This document shows positions 15,844-27,039 of a stretch of 64,000 nt of DNA, in pieces; within the stretch, counting starts at the first letter, position 1, and each line of letters opens with the position of its first letter. The stretch is taken from contig CM074865.1 in the NCBI GenBank assembly GCA_037501455.1, positions 33,958,501 to 34,022,500 on the forward strand, written 5' to 3'. Source of the stretch: Lantana camara. Lineage: Eukaryota > Streptophyta > Magnoliopsida > Lamiales > Verbenaceae. Position numbers and translations under genes: made by a program. The notes beneath the pieces were generated by a model. That model was not told where the DNA came from. It saw only the letters and a list, made by a program, of their open reading frames with translations, and ran no database searches.

Positions 15844-15858
15844 TTAAGGGGGTGAGGT
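15844..15858 (+). other. Polypurine tract of the LARD-like element
   Basis: A purine-rich AAGGGGGTGAGG stretch ends just before the 3' LTR TGTAACG, the expected position of the plus-strand primer. Confidence 0.8.
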
Positions 15859-18800
15859 TGTAACGCCCCAGTTTTTCAGAGGATTGAGCATGACGTATTC
15901 GTTTACCATTGTGCGCAATTTAATTAATGATATATGCTTCATTATTGATTTTATTAATTGATCGTGAATTCTTGAGACGTTTGGGCATGTGTGTTTATGT
16001 TTGATGCCGTTGCTATTTGGTTTGATTTCTGTTTTTCGTGGAAACTTAGCATGAGTGAATTATGTGACTTATGATTATGTTTATATGCTCGTTGCATGAT
16101 TTTATTCTCGTATGTGTGAGTTTTGGATTCTTTTGTGTGATCGGAACCGAAAAGGGGGCTAAAGAGCATTTAGCGCACCTTGTGTTCCGGGCGGCATATC
16201 TTGAGCTCGGGGACTCGGAATCGAGTTCCGTCACCTCCATTGGATCCAGATCAACGAATCAGAGACAATGGGACAAGCCTCATATTTTTATAAGATTAAT
16301 TGGATTGCCAAATCTTAACCAAAACAAGCCCCTTGGGCAAAAAATGACAAATATTAGCTATTTCACGTTCACGGACCTATCCTAACGTACCTAGACCTTA
16401 ACCATTGACCTATACCCACTTGCACACTCTCTCTCTCTCCCATATCAGCCCCCCCGCCGAACCAAACCCCCTCTCACTCACCAAACTCAGCCAAAATGGA
16501 GAGAGAAAGAAGAAGAAAGAAGAAAAGAAGAAGGAAGAAGGAGAACTATTCAACCCTTGGGTATTTGAGCTCATACCCCCTCCATTTCTCCTCCAAATTG
16601 AAAGGTAAGACCATATTTGTGATGTACATCTCCTCATAGTCATTTTGAGTTAAGGTTTGCATGATTTCTCCAAGTGATGAGCATGTATTGGCATATGGGG
16701 TGAATAGTGAGGGTTTGGGAAGAATTGATGAATTCTAGCTTGCTTCCTTGTGGATTCTTTTGGTATGAAGTATGTATATTGCTCCTAAGACATCATTTTT
16801 GATATGTATGAACTTGCTTTGGTTTTTGGATTAGGATTCATGATTTTGCCAATTATGAAATTGAAGTATTGCTTGAGCTTGCTCCATATTCTTTCCTTGC
16901 ATGAGTTGTTGTAACTTTGGACCATTAATTATCTTGAAATGCGTGAATTCTTGCTACCTTAACTTACCTATGTGTGTTAATTTGATGTTTATATGGTTTA
17001 GCATGAGTTTTGACCTGTTTGTTGTGTGTTTTTCGGCACTGACCTAAATCCGCGAGGGTGGATTTTTCCTTTTGGAAAAATCCACGGGGGTGGATTTGAG
17101 GCAGAAACTTTGGATCCTCCCCTGTTTTCTGACTGAGATTGTTTTGTCCCGTTTACCCTCGTACGAACTCAAATTGACCTAATTTTTGAACCCACGAAAA
17201 CCTCTTGAAGTCTAGAACATCCTCCAATTGGAATCAACTCGATATCGTCTCTCAATTGTGAGTTATGATTGTTTGAAAATTGTGTCGCCAGTTCGCCGAA
17301 CTTCTACATTGGCCCAAACTTCAAACCTACGCCATTTTCACCTTGCTTTGAACCGTGATTCGTGCCACATATCCTTGAAAACATCTATGTGTCTAGTTTC
17401 ACCTCCAACAAGCAAAACATAATTCCAATTTATCAAACTCAAGATATACCCATTTTTCTACAGCTTGCGCATTTCCGAATTGTCAACTTTTCCTAACTTT
17501 TGCTAAACTTTGCCAAAACTCGTTCTATCGCCTTCCTTGCACTTCCTCGACCCCTTATGTGACTTATATACTATACTAACATGCTTTATGAGGTGTTTTG
17601 ATTAGTGTATGAAGTTTATGACTTGAATTGCTATGAAATAAGAAAGTTATGAACGAAGGAACTTGATAACTCCATGTATTGAATGTACTTGAATGAATTA
17701 TGTGATAAAGTGCCTCCATGACATGATTTTTACTTCATATACATTTATAACATGTATTATCTTGGGTATTATGAAATTTTATGATTTTTCATGGAATATT
17801 TTACGAGTTATGCCTCAACGTGACTTAATTGCCCCTAATATGCGCATGCATGGATCTTGACTCTCAATGTACACCCTAATTGCTTATGTAACTCTTAGTT
17901 ATCACTTGTATGATATGTATACATGTTATATCACGTGTTATGATTATTATTTGAATTTCTCGTATTTATTGCGTATGAAATATGGAAGTTATGAACTGGA
18001 ACGGATATGAACTTCTCTTGGAATGAATGAATGACTTGTTTACATGACTTTAAGTAATGAATTGTGCATATGAATGTTTCCATGATACCATATCATCTCT
18101 TATGCATTCATATCATATTTATAACATTGTCGTGCGTCGTATTTGGTTCATTTGGAGTCTTGAGTCTTACGTGTACCCTATATTGTCCTTGGTACAGTTT
18201 TCTCCAGGGCGGAGACTTGCCGGGTTCATCGGACACTTTCAAGTCCTCTTGTTTTCTTCTTGGTTTTGGTCGGTAAGGTGTAAAGCTGGGTTTCTTTTCT
18301 ATTAGTTAACTGACCCTATATACTCCTAATGTGTAAAGATTTCGGCCAAAACTATTATACGTATATAGAGTCACTTTTCAAGAGTAAATATTTGCAACGT
18401 AAAGCCCTTATTTTATGAACCCTACCAAAATGTTTTGGCGAGAATGAAAGAATGAATGTTATGCACAGAATGGGGCCCAGGGACATGGTGTGAGTGGTGA
18501 CCCGAGGAGGCATGGGCTGACGGTGAACCCTCACACTAGTCCCACCAATGAACGACGTAACCGGATCTCGTTAGGAGTTAGCGAGTAATGGACGCTGAGT
18601 ACCATCTGGGGAGTCATGTTCCCCTTTTGGTCAATGAATGGATGGTTCGGGCCGATCACCCGGCCATCACCCGGAGGAAGAAGGTGTAAATGTTCATGAA
18701 TGTGCACAAAAGAATGTTATGCATGAATGAAAGAAAGAAAGAATGTTTAATAAACTACACGAGGTGTTGGTTGGAGATAATGTACGCCTACTCGCCAGGC

Positions 18801-19462
18801 CACAAAAGACCTAAAGAATGAAAATGAACGTTATAATCCCTTTTGATGACTTCTTTATCTTAACCACTTGGGAAAATGCTCAAAAACCTCATTTGGGATT
18901 ATAACTTACATGTGAATGTTAAATATTGTTGTATATGCTATTTATGCCTCATTTTATACCCACCAGTCTCCTATAGACTGAACCCGGTTTGTTTTCAGTT
19001 TTCTTGCAGGTTTGGGGTGCTAGGCGGGAAGTCGAGTTTGTTAAGTCTTTCGGTCAAGTCAAAGTCTCTTCTTATGCATAGTGTATTATGAATTGTTTAA
19101 ATTATAAAGAATATATGATTTGTATTGATTATTGCTACCATCATGATTTCTGAATAAGCTTATAGGAACAGAAAGAATCCATAATTGATGTTTTGTGATT
19201 TTATTAAATTTCGGGATTAGGTATCTACGTTAGTTGAACCCGTTACTCTTTGCTTACTTTGCTATTTATCAATGTACTTTGCTTCCGTACTGGTATTATT
19301 TCTATTGTAATGTTTCTTTGGTTGCGAAAGTTAGTTCCCGCCTAGCTTAGCGAGTGTGTGTGTCCCCGTTCGCCGTGATTTAGCTCGGGTATGGATTGTG
19401 CATTTCATATTCGGGTCGGGTCTCGGCGCGGGGGATGTGGTACCTTGCGCTCGGGTGCTACA
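15859..19462 (+). repeat. 3' LTR of the LARD-like element
   Basis: It is nearly identical to the 5' LTR along its length. The main length change is an insertion of about 33 bp that doubles the palindrome unit (17046-17065 and 17078-17097, against one unit in the 5' LTR). The candidate donor is at 16605 and the candidate acceptor ends at 19009. Confidence 0.92.
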
Positions 19463-20943
19463 GTAAGCACCCCCATGTATCACGCACGTATCAATAATAC
19501 ACTTTGCACACCATGAAACAAGGTGGTCATTCTTTAGGGCGTGATCACATGAGCAAGCCTCGAACGAGTTAGGTTGACACTCCCAATGTCTATAGGACTC
19601 ATCGGCTTGGAGTGATTTCTAATCATGACTTATGTGATACAGGGCTCGTCTCATGAACCACTTCTCCTAAATGGTTGAGTCCTATAGGTCATATTGATTA
19701 GAGGAGTTCTTATACATGTGCAATTAAAGTAAACATACAATCAAACAAGAGCATATAAAGAAGTGTTGCCTTAATTCGTATTATTCAAAGATTGTCTGTG
19801 ATTTACAAAAAAGAAAGTACTAAAGCAGACTATTACATCGGCTTTCAGGGCACTATTCCTAACATTAACATCCTACCATAATCCTCGTACTCTGGCATTT
19901 GTGTGTGACCCTTTAGGTTCATTATTGGATTAGCAGTAACAGTAATTAATTAATTTCCATAATCAATTAATCACTTCACAGATCACACTACCGTAATCTA
20001 GCAATAGGTGTGTGACCCCTAGCCGAATAATGAAATGAATCGAAGAACCTTTTAGTCAATTACAATCAGTGAAATACGATCCTCCTACAGCTCCATCTCT
20101 CAATCAAGAACTAAGGCATGGGAATATTCTCAGAGCCTTGTTATTCTTGATCTTTAAAGTTAAGTTCGTTTCTTATCCATTTAGATCTCAATCCAAGAAA
20201 ACCCCATTTTCTTGATGTCTTGATCTCTTATCCACCTTGGCCAAGGGTTTAATATTTAATGGACTACGAACAACTTAATGAGTAAGAGATCATTCTTGTT
20301 CTTAACAAATGTAGGTCCTTTATCGATTCTACTAATTCTACATATGCCACTTGTGTAATCCCAACATAGGTCGTGGTTCAGGTGTCTATATGGTGACACC
20401 CTTTTGAGCCTATATCAAAGATTACAGAGTTAGCTCATATGAGACATTACAGAATCTCAAGTCAAAGGATTATTAATCATGTCATTGACCTATGAGATAT
20501 TTCCTAATCTGGAAGTTTCTAGGAGAATTCCTTTCCCATTTAGGAATGTTCTCACGTGGGACATCTCAGTGATGAAGTTATTATAACAATCACCCTTATG
20601 TATTATGAGTGCATTATTGTATGCACTTATCATTCCATGAAACTGAATGATCCTTCAAAAGGACATAATCATATAAGCAAGTCTCAATGGAGTCAAGGTC
20701 GACACACCCACTATCTATCGGACTCATCGACTTGGAGAAGTTTCTAATCCTCACCTATAGAGTTAAGAACTTGTTTCATGTGCCGTTCTCATAAGGGCAA
20801 GGTTCTTAACGGCCTCATCGGATTAGGGGAGTTGAAAACATGCAAAACACAGTCAAACCCAAACAGACATAAATAAGCACATAAAGAAGTGATTGCCTAT
20901 GAACAAAATCATCTCGTTTATTATTCAAAGACTGTTTGTGATT

Positions 20944-21463
20944 TTACAAGGAAATAGTAAAGCATAAATTCTTCTTTAAGGGAACTATTCCTAACAATCT
21001 CCCACTTGCCCGTAAAAGCAGCTCAGGTGCTAATCTAAGTCCCATCTTCTGAAGATGTCCTTCGAAAGCCTGTTGACTGAGGGCATTAGTAAGTGGATCT
21101 GCCATGTTCTCTGCCGATGTGACCCTTTCGATTTGTATATCTCCTCGTCTTGACGATATCATAAATCAAGTGATACTTCCTCAAAATGTGCTTGGTCCTT
21201 TGGTGAGATCTTGGTTCTCTTGCTTGAGCAATCGCCCCGGTGTTGTCACAAAACACTGTAACGGGGTCTTTAATGCTAGGATCTACACCCAACTCTTGGA
21301 TGAAGTTTCTTACCCAAACACTTTCCTTAGCTGCATCGTTTGCAGCTAAGTATTCGGCCTCAGTGGTCGAATCTGCAGTGGTCACTTGCTTGGAACTTTT
21401 CCAACTCACTGCTCCACCATTCAGGCAGAATATGTATCCTGACATGGATTTAAAGTCATCCAT
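20944..21463 (-). pseudogene. Copia 1 RNase H domain and pol C-terminus, frameshifted
   Basis: The frame 21463-21086 reads a Ty1-copia RNase H with [19 protein letters not shown], then [10 protein letters not shown] (catalytic Glu) and CDNTGAIA (catalytic Asp), then [10 protein letters not shown] second frame, 21162-20944, carries the tail ([15 protein letters not shown]), so one frameshift splits the domain near 21100-21160. The upstream part of the domain continues toward 21780 in broken frames. RNase H removes the RNA strand during reverse transcription. Confidence 0.88.
20997..21012 (-). other. Polypurine tract of copia 1
   Basis: On the minus strand CGGGCAAGTGGGAGAT ends directly at the 3' LTR start (TGTTAGG). 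AAGTGGGAGAT before the LTR is the usual plant Ty1-copia polypurine tract. Confidence 0.88.
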
Positions 21464-21779
21464 GTCTGATGCAAAGCTTGCATCACATTATCCTCTAATG
21501 AGAAGATCTTTCTGGCCTCCGTAAACCAAGAACAAATCCTTAGTTCTTCGCAAGTACTTAAGGATGTTCTTTACAGCAGTCCAGTGACCTTCACCAGGGC
21601 CAGATTAGAATCGGCTAGTCATGCTAAGTGCATAAGCCACATCCGGTCGTGTACATAGCATCGCATACATTATGCTTCCTATAGCTGATGCATAAGGAAT
21701 TCTGGACATCCTGGACTTTTCAAGTTCAGTCTTGGGACACTGCTTCTTCGAAAGAACTGTTCCCGGTCCTATTAGAAGT

Positions 21780-22398
21780 TTACCTCGTTTGATGCATAAA
21801 CCTCTTTAGTATCTTGTCAATGTAAGCCGACTGTGATAATCCTAACAATCTCCTGGGTCTATCCCGATAGATCTTTATATCGAGAATGTAGGATGCATCA
21901 CCAATATCCTTCATCTCAAATTGGTTCGATAACCAAGACATTGTTACTTTCATGTCATCCTTCACATTCCCAATGAGGAGGATGTCATCTACATAAAGTA
22001 TCAGAAATTGAACCGAGGTTTCCATTTCTTTCTTGTACACGTATGACTCATTCGGATTTTGAATAAAGCCAAACGATTTGCCCGCTTCATCAAATTGAAT
22101 ATTCCAATTCCTAGAGGCTTATTTCAATCAATAGATTGAACGTTGGAGCTTACAAACCTTTTGTTCGCTCCCACTGAATGTGAAAGGGTTGCTCCATGTA
22201 AATGTCTTTGTCAATGTCTCCATTGAGAAAGGAAGTTTTCACATCCATTTGCCATATCTCATAGTCATAATATGCAACAATGGCAAGCAAGATTCGAATG
22301 GACTTTTGCATTGCAACCGGTGAGAAGGTTTCATCAAAGTCTACACCTAGTCTTTGAGTAAAACCCTTAGCAACTAATCTTGCTTTAAAGGCTGCCAC
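21780..22398 (-). pseudogene. Copia 1 reverse transcriptase, broken into fragments
   Basis: The frame 22398-22150 holds the N-terminal RVT_2 part: ARLVAKGFTQ, then DFDETFSPVA and QMDVKTSFLNG with the first catalytic Asp. The frame 22040-21780 holds FLILYVDDILLIG, with the YVDD box at residues 16-19, followed by FEMKDIGDASYILDIKIYRD. Between them (about 22040-22150) the reading frame is interrupted. A short in-frame start further upstream (22717-22469) gives the linker ending EQWKEAMKSEMDSMYS, where about 12 bases are missing compared with copia 2. No intact polymerase can be made. Confidence 0.9.
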
Positions 22399-22921
22399 GC
22401 TTCCATCTACTCTATGCTTGTGCTTATATATCCATTTGCACCCTATGGGCCTGATCCCATCAGGTGGATCAACCTAGGTCAGAGTACATAGAATCCATTT
22501 CCGATTTCATTGCTTCTTTCCACTGTTCAGAGTCCAAATCTAACAGTGCCTCCTCATAAGTTAATGGATCATTATCCATTTGAGATGTTTGGTGGAGAAA
22601 ACTATACCATCTCTCTGGTTGTCTAGGATTGCATTCAGAACGTCTTATTTGAGGAGGATTTTCACGTGTATCACTCTCTGGGATTGGCTGAGGGACATTA
22701 GTCTCCAAACTAGGCATGGGACTTTGGTCTCAAACTTCTTCGAGTTCTGCGATCTTGCCTTTCTTTTCTTTAAGGAACGAGTCCTCAAGGAAAGTAGCGT
22801 TTCTTGATACAAAAACCTTTTGTTCAAAAGGATCGTAGAAATAATATCCTATTGACTCTTTAGGATATCCTACGAAGTTACATAAGCTTGATCTAGCTTC
22901 AATCTTATCTCCCACTATTCT

Positions 22922-23857
22922 CTACACGTAAGCAAGACAACCTAAAATTCTTAAGTAAGAATAATTAGGGATTTTGCTAAACCACATTTTAAATGGGGTT
23001 TTGGGTACAAATTTGGATGGAACAAGATTCAGAATCTTAACTGCTGATTCTAAGGCATAACCCCAGAATGAAGGCAGCAATTTAGTGAAGCTCATCATGG
23101 AACGAACCATATCAAGTAAGGTTTTGTTCCTTCTCTCCGAAACTCCATTTAATTGAGGAGTTCTCGGAGGAGTCCACTGTGAGATAATTCCATTATCTCT
23201 GAGATGACTAAGTAATTCATCACTTAGATACTCGCCACCTCGATCAGATCGAAGTGTCTTTATCTTGTGACCGGTTTGGTTCCCAACCTCCTTTTGAAAT
23301 TCCAAGAATTTCTCAAAGGCTTCGGATTTATACTTCATTAAGTACACATAACCAAAACGACTAAAGTTGTCTATAAAGGTTATGAAATATTGATGATTGT
23401 TTCTCGTACTTACACTGAGTGGTCTACAAACATCAATATGTATTATATCCAATACTTTAGTGGCACGTTCCACTTTACCATTAAAGGGAGTTTTGGCCAT
23501 TTTTCCTTTAAAACATGATTCACAATGAGTTAACTCTTTAAGTTCATTATCATGGAATGATCCTAAATTAGTTAACTTAGCAATCCTATCTTTAGAAATA
23601 TGGCCTAAACGTGCGTGCCATAAAGAAGCCGAGATCTTGTCATCTCTTTTGCGTTTGTTTATTTGTTGTATATTCAAAATATTAGTGTCTTTAGTTGTGT
23701 AAAGTCCATTAGATAATGTACCAAGCAAAATGGAAGTTTTATTTTTCTTAAGATAAAAGTTTCCATTTCTAGAAAATGTATCAAATCCTTCACAATCAAG
23801 TATTGGAATGGAAATAATATTACGAATAATAGAAGGTACATAAAGGACTTTATTCAA
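22922..23857 (-). pseudogene. Copia 1 integrase with pre-integrase zinc-binding domain
   Basis: This is the longest surviving pol frame (311 residues). The HHCC zinc-binding module uses His81, His86, Cys112 and Cys115. The catalytic triad is Asp142 (IHIDVC), Asp205 (LRSDRGGEY) and Glu241 (NGVSERRN), giving the DD35E spacing. The enzyme inserts the cDNA into the genome. The flanking pol parts are frame-broken: a piece downstream at 22915-22730 carries the region with IEARSSLCNFVGYPKESIGYY in another frame. The domain core is therefore intact but separated from the rest of the polyprotein. Confidence 0.92.
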
Positions 23858-23917
23858 AACTAAAGTAAAGACACCTAAATCTAATCTACACGTCCCAATG
23901 GCTTCAGCTTGAATGCT

Positions 23918-24115
23918 TCATCCATTCTCAAACTTCAAAACATATTCCCCTTTTTCAAGCTGCCGAATCTCACTTATCATCTGTACATCATTACAGATAT
24001 GAGCTCTATAGCCGATATCAAGTACCCAAGAATTAGAATTAATAGATAGATTTACTTCAAAAATAAACGCACTTGTACTCTTGGCAGTTCCTCTTCTAAT
24101 GCCCTTTCCTGCCAC
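23918..24115 (-). pseudogene. Copia 1 protease remnant
   Basis: The frame contains NSNSWVLDIGYRAHICND, matching the Ty1-copia aspartic protease region that normally reads WxLDTGxxxHxC. The active-site triad is Asp-Ile-Gly here, so the Thr is lost and catalysis is unlikely. The frame differs from that of gag, so a frameshift lies just after the zinc knuckle. Confidence 0.8.
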
Positions 24116-24872
24116 AATGGTGGCAAACGTCCTCTCTTTGATCTTTTTTCTTCTTGGCCTTTCTATTTTTAACCTCTCCGTCGGGTTTAAGAGATCCCTT
24201 CTTCTTGGGAGCTTTCTTCCCTTTGCCTTTAGAAGGCCTAGAAGAGGAAGTGACCATCATTACTTTGTTATCCTTCTTGATAGTGTGTTCAACAGTCACA
24301 AGCTGACTAATCAGCTCAGTGACAGTATCATGAGCACGATTCATGTTGAAGTTCAGCACGAAAGGGTTGAATGATGGTGGAGGCGATGCGAGCAACAGGT
24401 CCACGACGAGTTCTTCACTCAGTGGCATTTCCACGGAGGGCAATTTCTCTTTCAAAGTAAGAAACTTAAGACTGTGTTCATGGACACTTGTACCTTCTTT
24501 TATTCTGAGATGAAAGAGCTCTTTAGAGGTGTTGTACCTTAAAACATGCTCTTTGGGATGGTACAATTGCTCAAGGTGGTCATAAATCTCCCAAGCGTTT
24601 TCCATTGACTCGTGTTGCCTTTGCATGTTCGAAGACATGTTGGCCAACATGAGGCAACGGGCTTGAAGATTTTCTTCATTCCATTTTTCAATCGCATCTC
24701 TTTTGGCCCGAGTTGGAGCCTCCTCTTCAGTGACAGGCTCTCCCTCGAAGAGAACATATCGTCTTTTTTCAGAATCTAAAACTATCTTTAGATTCCAAAG
24801 CCAATCAGAGTAATTGGGTCCCGTCAACTTGTTTGATTCGAGGATGGATACTAGAGGGTTTTTAGTTGCCAT
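24096..24872 (-). pseudogene. Copia 1 gag with zinc knuckle cut by a stop codon
   Basis: The capsid/nucleocapsid frame starts MATKNPLVSILESNKLTGPN, with NYSDWLWNLKIVL typical of copia gag, followed by a Lys-rich basic stretch (SKGKGKKAPKKKG) and the CCHC zinc knuckle CHHCGRKGH. The codon right after the knuckle His is TAG where this family normally has Trp (TGG). The last Cys of the knuckle lies just beyond it in the same frame. The start ATG at 24872 fits the family length. About 1 kb of leader lies upstream. Confidence 0.9.
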
Positions 24873-25895
24873 TTCAATTGTAGAGAATCACAGAACTACA
24901 ACCTAAATGAAAAACAGAGAAATCATGAGCATGCTGAATAATAACGATTATACATATTATCAAGGTCTTTAGAAATATGTTCTCCCATTGTTTTTAGAAG
25001 GTCTATAAATCCCTAACGACCTTAGAAGAAACTTATTTTCACAATGGGTACTAGGATCCCAAGCATTCTCAGTTTTGAACCCACGACTCGTGAGACATCC
25101 AAAGGTCTAAGAATCTTTATGTAGGTACGAATTGCCGATTCCATACCCATGGAATTCCTAGTAATGTTTTTGCATCACTGATCTTTTAATCATGGACCCA
25201 CGACTCGGGAGACATCCATATCTACTTCAGTGTTGAGCAGAACCCATCAATCATAAGATCTCAACCAAACTTAATCCGGAATGACCCACGACTCGTGAGA
25301 CATCGCCCATTCTAAAATGGTCAAGAAATATTAATTACTTAACGTGATTAATCAAGAAACTAATAATTAATAAACTACACTAATTACCCCACGACTCGTG
25401 AGACAACAATTAGCTTCACTTATTAAGTCCCAAATCCTATTGATGAAATGCTAGGAATTTTATTAATGTGATAAATACCTATTTCTTCGAAATTGCTCAA
25501 TATTTTAAATGGGATTTTCGAATTTCCGGAGAGTTGTCCAGATTGACCTCACCAACATATAATGTTATCCAAATTTTAATTATCTTGATTAATGCAATTT
25601 CACATAAAATGCATCACATAAGCAATTAGCAGAAAACATGTCCTAGCATGATACTAATTATGAGATGATCATGGGTATCCTATTTTATATGTGATTATGG
25701 GAGCCACTCCATAATCACTAGTTCTAACATTCATGCCACATAAGACAATTCATATCAGATAGGGGTACGGTATTAAATGGAAAACCCTATCTATTACATT
25801 AATAGAAAATAAACCCTCCCTAACATTTTGAGGGGTCTTCAATTATGGCGCCTTTCTCCTTGATTTGTAGATCCATCTTGCTCCTTGGGTGCTTG
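24873..25895 (-). other. Copia 1 untranslated leader with four palindromic repeats
   Basis: This stretch separates gag from the 5' LTR and has no reading frame of note. The phrase CCCACGACTCGTGAGACAT recurs at about 25080, 25197 (one mismatch), 25284 and 25387 (diverged end). Its core CACGA-C-TCGTG is a perfect inverted repeat around one base. The primer-binding site expected at the LTR end is absent, and the junction at about 25896 looks like a deletion. Confidence 0.75.
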
Positions 25896-26842
25896 TCTCA
25901 GTCAATGACAATCAGTGAAATACGACACTCCTACAACTCCATCTCTCAATCAAGAACTAAGGCATGGGAATATTCTCAGAGCCTTGTTATTCTTGATCTT
26001 TAAAGTTAAGTTCGTTTCATATCCATTTAGATCTCAATCCAAGAAAACCCCATTTTCTTGATGTCTTGATCTTTTATCCACCTTGGCTAAGGGTTTAATA
26101 TTTAATGGACTAGAAACAACTTAATTAGTAAGAGATCATTCTTGTTCTTAACAAGTGTAGGTCCTTTATTGATTCTACTGATTCTATATATGCCACTTGT
26201 GTAATCCCAACATAGGCCGTGGTTCAGGTGTCTATATGGCGACACCCTTTTGAGCCTATATCAAAGATTACAGAGTTAGCTCATATGAGACATTACAAAA
26301 TCTCAAGTCAAAGTATTATTAATCACGTCATTGACCTCTGAGATATTTCCTAATCTGGAAGTTTCTAGGAGACTTCCTTTTCCATTTAGGAATGTTCTCA
26401 TGTGGGACATCTCAGTTATGAAGTTCTTGTAACAATCACCCTTATGTATTATGAACGCATCATCGTATGCACTTGTCATTCCATGAAACTGAATGATCCT
26501 TCAAAAGGACATAGTCACATAAGCAAGTCTCAACGGAGTCAAGGTCGACACTCCCACTGTCTGTCGGACTCATCGACTTGGAGAAGTTTCTAATCCTCGC
26601 CTATGGAGTTAAGAACTTGTTTCATGTGTCGTTCTCATAAGGTTAAAGTTCTTAACGGCCTCATCGGATTAGGGGAGTTTAAAACATGCAAAAGATAGTC
26701 AAACCCAAACAGACATAAATAAGCATATAAAGAAGTGATTGCCTATGAACAAAATCATCTCGTTTATTATTCAAAGACTATTTGTGATTTTACAAGGAAA
26801 TAATAAAGCATAAATTCTGCTATAAGGTCACTATTCCTAACA
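25896..26842 (-). repeat. Truncated 5' LTR of copia 1
   Basis: The stretch aligns with 20048-20996 of the 3' LTR over its whole length and ends in CTATTCCTAACA at 26842. The inner half of the LTR and the primer-binding site are deleted. Confidence 0.85.
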
Positions 26843-27039
26843 TTATGATCATATTGGATTTAGTTTTTCCCTTGTAGAGTCCTTCAAGAAAAAGTTTAGT
26901 TTGATCTTTGTAAATTTATTTCCTAGTTATAAATTTTGTCTTATGTATATAGTTTTTTTTATAAGGAAATTATGCTTATATGAATTATTAGTTTTATTAG
27001 CTTTATCTTAAATTTAATTTCTTGTTATATGATTTAAAT

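Larger units (their letters stand above)
12994..15858 (+). other. Non-coding internal region of the LARD-like element
   Basis: No gag, protease, RT, RNase H or integrase motif could be read in any frame. Two similar modules, each with a GGTGA(AC)GGT-like word followed by GCATTCATRGCA and ATGCAT-like words, lie at about 14035-14085 and 15418-15470. The same pair of modules brackets the non-coding part of the gypsy element at 31447-37502, so the arrangement looks inherited and not random. Confidence 0.7.
9424..19462 (+). mobile_element. LARD-like non-autonomous LTR retrotransposon, TSD GTAAG
   Basis: This is a complete element with LTRs at 9424-12993 (3570 bp) and 15859-19462 (3604 bp) around a 2865-bp internal region that has a primer-binding site and polypurine tract but no recognisable gag or pol. 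The 5-bp duplication GTAAG is perfect at 9419-9423 and 19463-19467. Very long LTRs with a non-coding internal region are the definition of a large retrotransposon derivative (LARD). The LTR ends TGTAACGCCCC...GTGCTACA match the gypsy-type LTRs elsewhere in the window, so a Ty3-gypsy relative probably supplies its proteins. It would need them in trans. Confidence 0.93.
7243..19864 (-). mobile_element. Solo copia LTR inserted in copia 1's LTR, TSD TTAAC
   Basis: The plus-strand ends are TGTTGGGAAAATGG at 7243 and CTATTCCTAACA at 19864, the inverted TG/CA ends of this copia LTR family. The 5-bp duplication TTAAC is perfect at 7238-7242 and 19865-19869. After removing the hAT MITE and the LARD-like element, the LTR is about 1910 bp, matching the 1915-bp LTR at 30003-37978. 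No internal region is present, so LTR-LTR recombination probably removed it. Confidence 0.92.
6585..20996 (-). repeat. 3' LTR of copia 1, split by a solo LTR
   Basis: On the minus strand the LTR starts TGTTAGGAATAG at 20996, right after the polypurine tract. The part 19870-20996 aligns with 25896-26842 (the 5' LTR). The part from about 6585 to 7242 continues it. The two halves are separated by the solo LTR at 7243-19864. The lower boundary is approximate: similarity to the sister LTRs fades near 6585, so about 0.3 kb of the LTR end is missing. Confidence 0.75.
6585..26842 (-). mobile_element. Decayed Ty1-copia retrotransposon (copia 1) with nested insertions
   Basis: The element reads on the minus strand. 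A truncated 5' LTR lies at 25896-26842, then a leader, gag, protease, integrase, reverse transcriptase and RNase H at 24872-20944, a polypurine tract at 21012-20997, and a 3' LTR from 20996 down to about 6585. The domain order gag-PR-INT-RT-RH marks Ty1-copia. The inner part of the 5' LTR and the primer-binding site are missing, and the far end of the 3' LTR is truncated, so no target-site duplication can be read. The pol frames are broken at many places. It belongs to the same family as the element starting at 30003. Confidence 0.9.
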
